From Watersipora subatra (lineage: Eukaryota; Bryozoa; Gymnolaemata; Cheilostomatida; Watersiporidae): a stretch of DNA of 64,000 nt. A program made the translations under genes and the position numbers. The DNA lies in the NCBI RefSeq assembly GCF_963576615.1, contig NC_088708.1, positions 3,906,001 to 3,970,000 of the forward strand, read 5' to 3'. Position 1 is the stretch's first letter; each line of letters opens with the position of its first letter. This document shows, one piece after another, positions 39,101 to 50,405 of this stretch. The notes beneath the pieces are model-generated. The model did not search any database. It saw nothing but the letters and a program-made list of their open reading frames with translations, and was not told the DNA's origin.

Positions 39101-40891
39101 ACAAAAAGTGTTAAGTTGAAGGCTCTAAAAACTTTGTACCTGATTGCCGGTGTTCAGTAGAGGAGAGACAATTATTCCTTCTGAAAACAGGCCGCATGCT
39201 GGAACTAAGGCTTTAAATATTGCTTGCACTGCCTTTTCTGGTAGTAAATGTGATGTACCCGACTCAAAACACAAAATCCTTCTGTAACAAGCAAACAAAC
39301 TCACTACAACAGATCATTGACATTTGTTGAGGGTGATGATACACTTTTACCATTTGATTTCTAATCGTGATCTATACTAGCCATTTACAGACCTAAAAAG
39401 AACAGAATGATGCAAATGATGTTTGACTTGCTCAACTAATCTACCTTTCTAGCAACACGCTTCTCCATGAATCACTCCTAAAATTTTTTAGTGATTTGGA
39501 AAAGCTGCCTATCACTCCTTCTCTTTCTTAACATGTTCTTCAATGCCTTCTCCTCATATGCCCTTGTCTAGCAATCTCTCTAAAGTGTAAATCTCTCTCC
39601 TAACATATTCTCCAACGACATCCGATCTCTAGAGTGCTCCTTCTGAGTGTCTTTTTCAGCATTTTTTAAATATTTTACTTTGTAGACTCTTTTCAAGTGC
39701 ATCTTTCTCTAGTTTCCTTTTTACAAAACTTACTAAACCCTGTATGACAATATGCTATCTCTGGCATTTCCAACAACTTCTCAATTTAGATGCTTTAGTT
39801 AGATGTCAAATTTTGACTGACGAGGCACCAACTTGTTTAATCTTTTTCAGGGTAATACAAACTAATGATACGCAGAAGCCAAACTAGAATAATAGACCAA
39901 CCGAAAAGCCAAATGATCTGGCAGTGGGTTAGACCACCAGCAATGGAACAATTTCCTTAAATCTTCTTCTTTATTTGCCGCTAGCTTCGCGACACTTACG
40001 GATAAGTTGCGCTTAAGTGCACCAATCAGAGATGTCTTGGTTGGTATATAATCTCCTGAAAACAAAATTTAAGTAAATTTCATAAATTTAATGCTCCCTA
40101 AATATATGCAAACTTCTTCTACTTCTACATTCATTGTAGCTAGGTGGCTTTATTTGTGTTGTCTCAGCATGAAAAAAAGATACCACTAATTTCTACAAAC
40201 TCTTTGTTGATGCATGCCTACAATGTGAGTTGATAGACTTTTGATAAATTAAATTATTTTTGCAACTGCTGTCTTAGTGACTGTTTAAAACCTAGTTAAC
40301 CATCTTGTTCCCTGAAGATTCTGCTTACAAAAGAGTCGATTATTAAAACTAAATAGCAAATAAGCCGCAAACCAAATTTTGCTGCTAGTATGATATGCAA
40401 AATAAACAAGCTCAGTAAAAAAGTTTGAATCTGATGCTTTACCTTACAGTTACGAGAAGAACATTTTTACTTTGAATATACTGCAAATGAGAGCCTTTCC
40501 CTACTTATGTGCTTTAAACCATACTTAATACTACATGTCATATTTATAACGTCAATGTGCTGCCTTAGCATCACACCATCATATGTACCACTTTAGGCAA
40601 AAAGTGTGTGTGCATTATAATAATGGCGTAGGTGTGTGGCATATGATATGTGTATAGGCATAATGCATGTATAAATTTTATTATGGCATAAAATCTTTGC
40701 CACACGTTCGCAAGAACATTGAGATGTTCAAAAAATTGAATAAATATCTCACCATGATAAGCAGATACCATGAGTATGTCTGCTCTTGGATTACTAGGCA
40801 TGCTCGTGATATCTCCATAGTAGAGCTCTATAACTTTTGAGCCAGTAGAAGTATCAAATTCTATCTTATCTTTTTTCTGCAATTCCATCAT
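33142..40891 (-). CDS. macro-like domain, three TIR domains, C-terminal CaaX box
   Basis: Fifteen exons: 40753-40891, 39902-40055, 39140-39281, 37949-38105, 37517-37742, 37239-37415, 36652-36771, 36389-36570, 36126-36262, 35781-35975, 35457-35673, 34951-35307, 33933-34149, 33392-33539 and 33142-33246; 890 residues. Residues about 15-195 are macro-like (IELYYGDI, ADILMVSA, RILCFES, PLLNTGNQ). TIR1 about 208-330 (FDFYLSYVSEDS, VVAFLSPSYL), TIR2 about 390-500 (YDVFVSYAHADEE, DREELRTGGSWQQ, IALISPAYLNSRMCDEE), TIR3 about 580-720 (IQILSSKDDYD, TLIVVLVSASLL). Each TIR keeps Glu after the serine-rich strand, where TIR NADases have the catalytic Glu. Residues 735-860 are helical and unknown; the end is CALL. 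TIRs signal by oligomerising or cleave NAD; macro domains bind ADP-ribose. Immune role is inference. Donors at 34950 and 33932 were picked by phase; both exons could run longer. Extra 5' exons are possible. Confidence 0.82.
34395..34790. repeat. 29-bp minisatellite in macro-TIR intron
   Basis: About thirteen copies of a unit containing ACAAGTACCTAAACACAAGT and TGTCACAATG, in the intron between exons 34951-35307 and 33933-34149. Copies near 34600-34740 alternate between two variants, which suggests a two-unit higher order. Confidence 0.95.
38270..39080. repeat. degenerate AT-rich array in macro-TIR intron
   Basis: Diverged copies of a roughly 20-bp motif close to GTTGAATATAGTTGAATAGA fill most of the intron between exons 39140-39281 and 37949-38105. 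Divergence implies an old array. No coding content. Confidence 0.75.
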
Positions 40892-41436
40892 TCTAAGATG
40901 CCATAAAACTTTTGCACATCTACAATACCAAAATTTGTAGAATGTTCAAGTACAAATCAATAATCATTAACTGCGATTCCCATCTTTTTGTCTCGCTCAT
41001 TTTACTACATATTTTAATAAGATTATCAATTGCCTAATTTAAATATACATATATAGCATAGGCCAGCATACGTTAATCAAAGAAAGCTCTTTGAGCAATG
41101 CACTCATAATTTTCGCTCGTGAGAGCATTGCTCAGCGTTTGTAAAATATTCCTTTAAACAATATATTACAAAACCTAGAGCTACGCCCTAACAGCGGCAT
41201 GAAAATAGTTATTTAAAAACATTCTACACGTATTGAAAATCTTGAAAGTAATGATTTTTATAATCTGAAAACACTGCTACATACAGAGAATTATAGTAAC
41301 TTGTTTGATATACTATGTTGACATTCTGAAAACTATCGAAGGCATTAAATAATATGTAGCAGGTTTAATAAAATGACTAATCGAGACCAATAGCTCGTAC
41401 ATGTACTGCCTTTTTAGCGAGCAATTATATGTATAC
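40892..41436 (-). promoter_or_regulatory. presumed upstream region of the macro-TIR gene
   Basis: This 545-bp stretch lies between the first recognised coding exon and the 4.3-kb transposon. It should hold the promoter or a 5'UTR intron border: TTAG directly before the first ATG (40892) could be an acceptor, in which case the promoter is farther right. No motif is decisive. Confidence 0.3.
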
Positions 41437-41454
41437 GTTGACTGGGGTGCCAGA

Positions 41455-41610
41455 GATTACGCCTACAAGTGATTTTGCCTACAGGAGATTACGCCTACAA
41501 GTGATTTTGCCTACAGGAGATTACGCCTACAAGTGATTTTGCCTACAGGAGATTACGCCTACAAGTGATTTTGCCTACAGGAGATTACGTCTACAAGCTG
41601 ATAGACTATG
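41455..41610. repeat. 32-bp tandem array, left end of the 4.3-kb element
   Basis: Between four and five near-identical copies of a 32-bp unit containing GGAGATTACGCCTACAAGTG and ATTTTGCCTACA. Confidence 0.95.
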
Positions 41611-44029
41611 CCCACGATCTAGGATATTGCCCCTACTTTAATTCTGTGAATTGTGATGCAGAAAATTACGAATGGCACGATGAATGCATGTTATGAACGT
41701 GTGTTGATGTATTTTATTATGTAAATTATTTTTTATATCAAATCCTATTATCATCCGTATATCAAATCCTTGCAAATACATAAATTTAATTCGAGTTGAT
41801 TATTGGGAACCATGGTGATTTAACAGCCGTTTATTTGCAACAAAGCGGATTATTGAAGTTAAAACCACATTTTTATTGAATCATTAAGCAAAAAACAAGC
41901 GTATGTATTTTTGAAGTTGTTACTCTTATACATACAGACACATGTCAATAACTGAGTATTTCTATGTTATCAGCAGCCCATCACTTAAAGTGATCAATGG
42001 TTGTTGGTCAATATATCATTTCATAACTTTGGAGTTGTTTTTTATCTCCTATTGCATACCATTATGTTTCACTTTTACATGGAGCCTCCCTCACAGCCGG
42101 TTGAGATCACCCTTGAGTACATATGCATTTATACAGAGTAAATTACAAATACAAGTTATATGATTTACAATAGTGTCATCCATCATAAATGAGCAAAAGA
42201 AGGCTCTCATAAAAAGTTGATTTTTCTGCATATAACCTGTTATTTCACTTTGATACAAAAGAAATTATTTACTAAACAATATTGTTTTAGCAAGAAAAAA
42301 TATGACATATAAAGGAGCCAACTCTAAATTAACATAAAATTATGCTAAAGTGGCCATAGCTTCAACCACATTGTGATGCTGTAATAAATATCTTTGAAAT
42401 GAAGTAAAAACTCATTTCTCAATCTCCTTGCATGGCTACTATAACTGCTCCTTCTCTTTAGCTTTGCTATATAATAAGCATAGATTAAAAGACTATTTCG
42501 AAGTGAATACCATTTAGACTTATACAAAATTACTCACTTTTGTATAATTTGGAGGAATTGGGCTACTTTTGTACACACAACAGTTCATATGCTAAGTACA
42601 CATTCTTGCAGTATTTTTACTTGCTGAAGTTTTCCTATTTCATCAATTGAATCAATAGATAGATTATAAGTTTATGATTTATTCTGCAAAAAAATACAAA
42701 CATCCAGTTACAGATTTATTTGCTCTATTTTCTCATTCATCACATATTAGCACCATCATGTCAGTGATACATCTTGAAATGGTAGTATCTGTACTTGTAC
42801 TAGTATTTGATCAATAACGTATGTATCGTCATATCACCCTATCTTTTGACTGTCACCATTCTTTCTCAATCGACTTTCAATGTTCTACAAAGTAGAGTAG
42901 AAGGTCATGAAAAAGCAATATGTTTTTTGAGAATATTAGAAAGTATGATAATGCAATTTACTTTCTCTAGCTCGATGCATCAGAAACCCAACACTGAGCG
43001 GATAAGAAAATTTGCACAGAGAGATGAGGAGAAAAATGGCAGCAATTATAAACAAGTATTGTAAGTGTTTTGGCTCACCATAAACTAATGAGTTAACTTT
43101 ATATGAGATACAAAAACAATTTGTAAAATTGGTTTCTTTGTAAATACAAATTTGGTAAAATTCACTCAAAAGAACCTTAACCGTAGAGCACTAAGTACAA
43201 GTACATTTTTTGAATTTATAACAAACATTTATGGCACTGTAATGATAACCCACTACTTTTTGATTCGTATGCCAATCACCCGCATTAGTAATATTATTTT
43301 ATACTACAGAAAGAAAGATTGTATACCCATACCTCTGGCAGAGTCACCTATCACTGGAATGATCGCCACAGCTGCACCTCTCATTGACAACGTACCATCT
43401 CAGATGGAGCAAGATAGAGCACATAGCAGCCATCGAGATATTTCTAAGAGGTATAAAAACAGTAACATAGCAGTTTAATCGGTAAATTTTAGATGAAATT
43501 TTCGGAGTAGAATTATGTAGGACTAATCACTAGCACCAGACTTGACAAAATAATTGCAAGTATCTACAAACTAGGAATTCACTGATTTAGGTTATCAATT
43601 AGTTTTGATGCTGGAAATAAATTGTCCTAATTTACATAACATAGAATTAATGGTTAAATGCACATAATTTTTGCAAGATACAGAACAAATCAACATAAGC
43701 TAAGTTATAGGTATAATATTCTAAAATGTTCAAACAGTAATATAATGATTAAACTTTTGCTTCATATTTTGTGAACCAAAAGCCCTGCTAATCATTGTAT
43801 GAGCTAGTTTAGCCTGTTTAGACTAGCTTTAAGAAAGGAGTCGTGTGTTCAACAACAGCAAAACTCTAACAGACAACTCCCAAACCGCTTGTTGAGAGAG
43901 TTTACAGCTATTTTTGTGCCTGCTACATATTGCATAAAATGATGCTTGGTAGGCTAAGAGACGAGGTATTAAGGGACTCCATGCGAGTGCCGAAAAAGTG
44001 GCTGAAGATGAACTGACAACTTAGCTGAT

Positions 44030-44600
44030 AACACAAAGCCTCAACAGCTACACAAGACAAAGCTCCCATGCTGCAACAAGATTTATGCTCTCTTGAATTT
44101 TGAGCCAAAATTTGGCACATGAAATTTAATCCATAAAAGTATTACCATTTCTCTATTGGCAAGTCGTCTTTGCCGATGGATACAAATAACCTTCTCATCT
44201 TATATGATCACCATCTTCAAAGTGTGACTTCTAATCCTTATTTTGTGGTAGAGTTGCAAAATGATCTGAAATTTAATCAACATATTTTTAAAATTGAATC
44301 CGAGGAAGAGCAATTAATCGGCATGCTTACAATGGTTCTGAAAGATGCAGATCAAAAGACAAAAAAGATAGCTGATACTTCACGAGTTAGACCTGGTCCT
44401 GAGTATGGCTGCATGGTTTGGGACCCATACCTTACAAAGGATATTACTTTACTAAAGTGAACTCAAAACGCTGCACTGAGATTTTTGTATAGACAAAAAA
44501 GCAGAGTTAGTTTTCTTCAACTATGAGAAATTAATTATTTTGAAACCTTGAAAGACAGATGAGTTAAACTTTGTCATAATGTTTTTAGTAAAATTCTGGG
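44030..44600 (+). pseudogene. LINE reverse-transcriptase C-terminal fragment
   Basis: Residues follow the post-catalytic thumb region of Jockey/CR1-like LINE reverse transcriptases: MKFNP, then NPYFVVELQNDLKFNQHI, then YGCMVWDPYLTKDI and NAALRFLYRQKSRVSF. Several stops interrupt it and both ends are missing. It lies within the 4.3-kb inverted-repeat element, so it either inserted there or was carried by it. Confidence 0.75.
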
Positions 44601-45645
44601 TGGTGATATTGACTTATTGATCAGGACCAATATCAATATACCAATATTGACATTGGTCCCATTCGCTACCTGGGACTTGTAATTTAGATGTTGCGTACAA
44701 AGCTACATAAATGGAAAATGGTAGCGTACAGCCTGCTACACGGTGTTGACGTTTCATAATTTACAGTTTTCGACTAATTGTACTGCTCAGAGGATGAAAT
44801 TTTTAATGTAATGTTACTTATCACAATTAGCCATCCCAAGACAAACAGTTTTAACTCATGATTCAACCTTTCAATCAATCAACCTTGCTTGCAACACAAA
44901 ATAATAAAACCACTACATAATTATATGTAATATATATTATGCATATGGTATAATATACCAAAGATATAATATTACTACTACTATGTATATATTAGCAATG
45001 CATAAGACATGTCTAAAACAATGTTTTACAAAGCAAGCTAAAACAAAGCAATGCGTAAAACATTAAAAGTGACCAGAAGAATGGAACAATTTAGTTATAA
45101 AACAACTATTTATTTTTTTGTTATTTATTCGCAAATAGTCATATTATTTTGTCTCATTCATTTACCCAAACTCGTTTGACTATTAAATTACTATAAGCAG
45201 CCAGACCAATGCCCAATATATCGAATTATTAATACTAGTTCACCGTTAGTTGCAGACTATTAATTAATTACAAACTATCAACAAATAATAATTCGTAGTA
45301 CAACGAATGGTACTATCACCCTAAGGTGGTGATGATTTTATCAGACTCAAAGCATCAACCAAAGCTTTGAGATTTTAAGCACACATCTTAGCGTTCTTGT
45401 GGCTCCGAACAGCCACCAGTAGTAATAGTAGCAGTGGTAGTAATCGTTAAGAATGCCAAGAAAGGAAAGGAGATAATAAATTGTTTTTATTTTACACTTC
45501 CACGATTTTCGTTCTGATTGATAGATGACTTTAATCAATAGTATGTTTTTCAATCAATGTTAAGTGAAAACACTATTATTGCATTATTTTTTACGATTTT
45601 TCTTACATTTTTTCTTCAACAATCAATGGTATGCACCATCTCCAT

Positions 45646-45745
45646 AGCTGTAGACGTAATCTCCAGGAAGTGTAGACGTAACCTCCAGGAAGTGTAGACG
45701 TAACCTCCAGGAAGTGTAGGCGAAACCTCCTGTAGCCGAATCCTC
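45646..45745. repeat. 22-bp tandem array, right end of the 4.3-kb element
   Basis: Three to four copies of TGTAGACGTAACCTCCAGGA plus AG, in inverted orientation relative to the left array and sharing the TTACGTCTAC/TTACGCCTAC core with it. Confidence 0.9.
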
Positions 45746-45777
45746 TTGTAGGCGTAATCTCTGTAACCCCGTTGACT

Positions 45778-46464
45778 GCAATGTTTTCATCGTAACCCAG
45801 TAACGTGACAGCTATTCTCCATCCATTTTTATTATACTTATTTATCACCCCGATTTTCTATGAATAGAGCGTTTACTCTATGTGCTTTGCGACCAAAGTA
45901 TATTCAGGCTACGATACACGTGTTTTCAAACTTTAGGCAAAATAGTGAACGCACGTTCCGGAAAACGAAGTCGCAAAAGGAAGAAAAAAGCGGAACACTG
46001 GTTCACCTCCTTCGCGCTCGCAGTTGATTTTCGGTTTTCCAGCCTCAACGCACTATTTAGGGAACGCGGTGTTCATTGTATACTAAATTTCAACGCCTTC
46101 CGTGAAATTATGTAGTGAGAGCGAACTTATCGGCATAGCCTCAACTACAAAACATTAACTTGGGACTGTAAGGACTGAACATTATTTAAATACTGAAATA
46201 TCTAAATACTGAAAATTAAGTAAATTAGGGTAGGAAATACACACTTGCTATTGCAGTTACACGAGTTCGCATAGATACACGTGTATGGTAATTATCGCAG
46301 TGCTATAGTAATGATACATATGTGAAAAACAGTCAACTCCAGCATTTTTTATTACCTATAATGAGAAGCATTGCCTTGATGATAGTTTTTTTTGTTATGA
46401 GCATCAACTTAGTGAATCGAAGCTTCTGAGCAGCTGTGTTGAGTCTCTGCGAGAGCTCCCTGCT
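45778..46464. other. intergenic, weak inverted similarity only
   Basis: Around 45935-46065 the motif AAATAGTG with GGAAAAC recurs in inverted orientation, possibly the remains of a small transposon. Nothing else is recognised. Confidence 0.35.
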
Positions 46465-46472
46465 CTCACATC

Positions 46473-47405
46473 CCCAGGGCTGATACTCCCCCTCAAAAGA
46501 CCCATTAGGTTCGGCCCAAAATCACGTTTTAGGGGGGGTTTTCAGACCATGGGGCACTGTCAGTGAATTTGCTACTTTAGGGGGGTTTCCACAACCAAGC
46601 CAGTAAAAGGGCCCATGCTCATTAAGGTTTTATTCAGCCAAAGTAATACCAATAAATTGCACCAAAATTCCACAGTCTTCATTTTAATGCAGATTGCATT
46701 AAAATTTGCATGCTTGCTGACGGAAAAGGAAGGGAAAAGAGACAGTCGACACTGCATCATCTTAGCAACCCTTTAGCAATATACTCAGAATGAATGATAT
46801 GATATTTCTTTTATTGGTATTATTATGTTTTCTTTTGTAAATGAAATGATAATCTGATGGTTCGTGTTTGGAATAAGTTTTATTAACCCTTTTGCAGGCA
46901 TAGCAACATTTTTGTCGTTTTGCGATACTGACGCTAGTGAACAGAGCGACTATTATGTCACCACACGAACGGTTTTTATAAGTTGATTTATGGTTATCTA
47001 ATTGTCTTTTTTTTGTTTAATTTTTTTTCCAATAGTAAACTACAATATATTGGTCTATGTTAGCAACAAAAAATAAGCCGTTTTCAGAAGAAAAACGATC
47101 GTTTTTGCAATACTAAACCAACAAAAAATCCGAAATAAAAACGTAATTAAATAAAATTGGGAATTTTGTTTGTAGCTTGTTTCTGCTTTATTAATACATG
47201 AATCATATTAGATGTTTAGCGCAGCCTGGAACCTGGGCGCCCTCTAGGGAACACCCAGTGTTTAGGGGGTGTATTTCAAATTGACCAACCAGGTGATTGG
47301 GGGTACATTATCCAAATTCCAATTGACCAACCAGGTGATTGGGGGTACAATATCCAAGTCTGGGCCTATCCAGGTGGGTGTTTCTTTCAGAGTATCAGCC
47401 CTGGG
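46473..47405. mobile_element. 933-bp inverted-repeat transposon with 8-bp target duplication
   Basis: Terminal inverted repeats are CCCAGGGCTGATACTC at 46473-46488 and its complement at 47390-47405. The flanks both read CTCACATC (46465-46472 and 47406-47413). An 8-bp duplication suits hAT-type elements. The interior includes a direct repeat of AATTGACCAACCAGGTGATT (near 47278 and 47321) and no transposase frame. Confidence 0.88.
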
Positions 47406-47489
47406 CTCACATCCTTCTATTGAGATGATGTATGTTTTATCATAATTTGCTGACCCAGCGTATCTTGTGTTGTTGTTTACCTTGAGGGG

Positions 47490-48054
47490 TGTGATGGATT
47501 TACTGAGTTGAGCTTTCTCTAATTTTAAGTGGTCAACTATTCTCGGATTAGCCCAAAAGCCAGTTTGCACAGAAAGCCCATAGATTAACACCCAGCCTTT
47601 GCTATATAAGCAAAGGTGCTCCAGTGTTAAGCAGGAGGGGTAAGGATATGCAACAAGAATAGATACCATAGTGAGAGAGAACAAAGAGCACAGAGCAAGT
47701 GATGCAGACTACGAATGACAGAACTAAGGACTGAGAATTACGTTTTTAATCTGCATTAAGAACAGAGTGGTAGCATTAACCTACCTTTGTGCAGCTTTGT
47801 GTATACATATCTTAACATTCTTACATTTACAAGTGTAACTGTTTGAGTATTTATTATTTGTAACTCATTTCAGCATTACACTTGATTGTAGTGAATTGTA
47901 GTGAACCTAATTGTTCTATCTTTTTATGCTTATAGAGCTTGTGTAAATAAAGAGCTATTATTCAATAAGACACCTTGCTTGCAACAATTACAGTTGTGCA
48001 TGAAAGCTATTACTCATTCGGTATAAGACAACTTGTACACAGAGCCCACTTGCA
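47490..48054 (+). repeat. LTR, left copy
   Basis: Begins TG and ends CA. It contains a TATATAAG motif near 47602 and an AATAAAG motif near 47946, the usual promoter and polyadenylation signals of an LTR. The bases just before it (CTTGAGGGG) form a polypurine tract that also occurs at the end of the pol fossil near 55000. Confidence 0.85.
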
Positions 48055-48179
48055 AGTGGCTAGTCAGCGCTGACTTCCACAACATTGGTGGCAGCAGTGA
48101 GATATCTGTAATCCTTTTGCTACTGAAAGTTTAGCTGTACGCACAACCTAGTAATTGTTAAACAGATCTCTGGAAAGAG

Positions 48180-48872
48180 ATGGCTCAAGGCACAGATCAT
48201 CGAATGTCTACTAATCCATTCCTGCCGATCAGTAACCCATTCTGGGACATGGCTAATCCATTTAGTGATACTGCTGAAAACTGGCCAAAGCAGATCATGC
48301 ACTCCGATACATCAGTACACATTGATGGGGCAACCTTCATTGACGATGTGTACCAGCAATGTGTGTTGGATCTGCAGGACAGACAGGCTACCAGCAATCG
48401 CATATTGTCTCCAGCAAATAATGAATTAGCTGGTCATCAACCAGTACAAACACTAAGGATGACAGATCTTCCTAAAGTTACCCAAAGAGAAAATATGAGG
48501 GATGTTAGCTGCGGGTCTGCAGAAACTTACACTGACTGCGATAAGACAAATTTAGCTGCTGTGCTACGTTCAATTTCACTAGAAATGGCCAAACAGACCA
48601 AGCTGATAAAAGATCAGTCTGCCAGAATTGCTGCTCTAGAGCAAAGGAGACAAAGCGATGACAAAGCCAATGGCAAATATCGGAGAGTCAAATGTTGTTT
48701 CAGATGTGGAGACTCCTCACATCTAATAAGGAGTTGTACGGTACCAAAGAAATGGTCACAGCCATCCATAGGCCCTAATCGGGAGAAGCGACAAAGGTTG
48801 GCTCCTAAGATTATAGGTAATTGGTTAAACCTGCCTGTGTCCTATGCCAATTACGACAAATCAGATGAATGA
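48180..48872 (+). pseudogene. gag-like frame with one zinc knuckle (fossil)
   Basis: A 230-residue frame rich in Gln, Asn and Asp, with a coiled-coil-like stretch around residues 130-160 and a CX2CX4HX4C zinc knuckle at about residue 180 (CFRCGDSSHLIRSC). It follows the left LTR by about 125 bases and reads as the nucleocapsid end of a gag. Rest of the interior to 49716 carries no supportable domain. Confidence 0.65.
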
Positions 48873-49716
48873 TGCAAAAGAAAAAGAATAAGAGTAAGCC
48901 ATGCAGACAGTGGTGGTAAGTTGCCTCATTCACGATATTGCAATGAAACAACTGTTTTGCTTCCCTTGTTTGTGCACAGTTCTTGTCATGCTAAGAGGTT
49001 TGTAAGTAATCTTTCTGATTGCAGTACCAAAGTTGATGCAGAGAAACCCTGCACCAATCTTGCAGCCGCTACCGCGGCACTCTATGAGCAAGGAATGGTT
49101 GAGGAGCGGCTGCATGACGGTTCAGATAAATGGCTTCAACCTGCATCAGCAAAGGCGGTTGCGGCTCAATAAGAGCAATACCAGTCAAGGCCCACACATT
49201 GTAAGAGACACCCACGAAATCGTGCTGGGCATAACTCTTACGGCAATTATAGTAGTCCTTTCACAGGAAGGGTACAGCATTGTGGAGCAACCAGTAACTC
49301 TCGCAAGCATTGGATTGCTGGCACAGCTGGTAGCAGCAGATTGTATTCGATTAGCAAAGCTGCTCATGCACCTGAAACAGCTTATCAGCTGAAAAAATAT
49401 GCAAAGCAACCTCATGACTACAAATATACACTGGAATTTTGCCTTGATGAAATTGTCCAAGAAGGAACGAAATGCTACAGCGCTACGCGAAGCTGCTTCT
49501 CAAATATGATGACCTGAAGTATCACTTCGACTCGGGCCAAAAGAACACTCTAACAACATCCTAGTTGAACAAGAAATAAGTTGTGCTATGAAGATAGCTA
49601 AGAATTGTAACCTAAGGTTGCAACAGGTTGTCACAGTTAAAGCTAAATTCATAACTGCCTTATTGACGCTGGTGAGCCAACATTTGGATACTGGCACTGC
49701 ATTTAGGGGTGGAGAA

Positions 49717-50276
49717 TGTGATGGATTTACTGAGCTGAGCTTTCTCTAATTATCTTAAGTGGTCAACTATTCTCGGATTAGCCAAAAAGCCAGCTTGCGC
49801 AGAAAGCCCATAGATTAACACCCAGCCTTTGCTATTTAAGCAGAGGTACTCCAGTGTTAAGCAGGAGGGGTAAGGATCTGCAACAAGAAAAAATACCATA
49901 GTGAGAGAACAAAGAGCACAGAGCAAGTGATGCAGATTACGAATGACAGAACTAAGGACTGAGAATTACGTTTTTAATCTGCATTAAGAACAGCGTGGTA
50001 ACATTAACCTACCTTTGTACAGCTTTGTGTATACATATCTTAACATTTTTACATTTACAAATGTAACTGTTTGAGTATTTATTATTTGTAACTCATTTCA
50101 GCATTACACCTGATTGTAGTGACTTGTATCTAATTGTTCTATCTTTTCATGCTTATAGAGCTTGTGTAAATAAAGAGCCATTATTCACCAGACACTTTAC
50201 TTGCAACAATTACAATTGTGCATGAGAGCTATTACTCATTCGGTATAAGACAACTTGTACACAGAACCCACTTGCA
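49717..50276 (+). repeat. LTR, right copy
   Basis: Second copy of the LTR, with a TATTTAAG motif near 49835 and AATAAAG near 50168. It is followed by TTCCCCTTTTTCCGAT, which is found again at 55005 next to the pol fossil. Confidence 0.85.
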
Positions 50277-50405
50277 TTCCCCTTTTTCCGATGCGCATTA
50301 GCCTGCTTACTAGTACTTGATTGGTCAAACTGATGTACTATTTCTGTATGGGTGGGCTCTGACTAGGCTGATTGTTCTGGCTAAATAATGAAGAGAGAAC
50401 GTTAA

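Larger units (their letters stand above)
41444..45770. mobile_element. 4.3-kb transposon with tandem-repeat inverted ends
   Basis: The left end starts GGGGTGCCAGAGATTACGCC and the right end is its inverted partner, matching at 24 of the first 26 bases. Directly outside both ends is the duplication GTTGACT (41437-41443 and 45771-45777; 8 bp if one G/C is shared). Each end continues into a short tandem array. The interior holds a LINE fragment (44030-44600) but no transposase that I can recognise, so it is non-autonomous or decayed. The superfamily is unclear; the 7-8-bp duplication allows hAT among others. Confidence 0.8.
47490..50276 (+). mobile_element. short LTR retroelement fossil with two LTRs and a gag-like frame
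   Basis: Two LTRs of about 560 bp (47490-48054 and 49717-50276) start TGTGATGG and end CTTGCA. They bound a 1.66-kb interior that carries a leader, a gag-like frame and no pol. By eye the LTRs differ at some 5 percent of sites, so it is moderately old. Purine-rich sequence precedes each LTR. The element is broken: an interior this short cannot encode a full set of proteins. The same family may include the pol remains at 51290-55004. Confidence 0.8.

Noticed and set aside
43152-43478. 108-codon frame inside the 4.3-kb transposon
   Set aside because: Considered as a transposase or captured exon, but it has no recognisable motif such as a DDE pattern and low-complexity composition.
41444-45770. 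Polinton or Helitron identity for the 4.3-kb element
   Set aside because: No capsid, polymerase, integrase or Rep/helicase motif is visible. A target duplication with inverted ends argues for a cut-and-paste element.
46503-46590. Poly-G runs as a quadruplex regulatory site
   Set aside because: They are part of the interior of the 933-bp transposon and show no relation to a gene.
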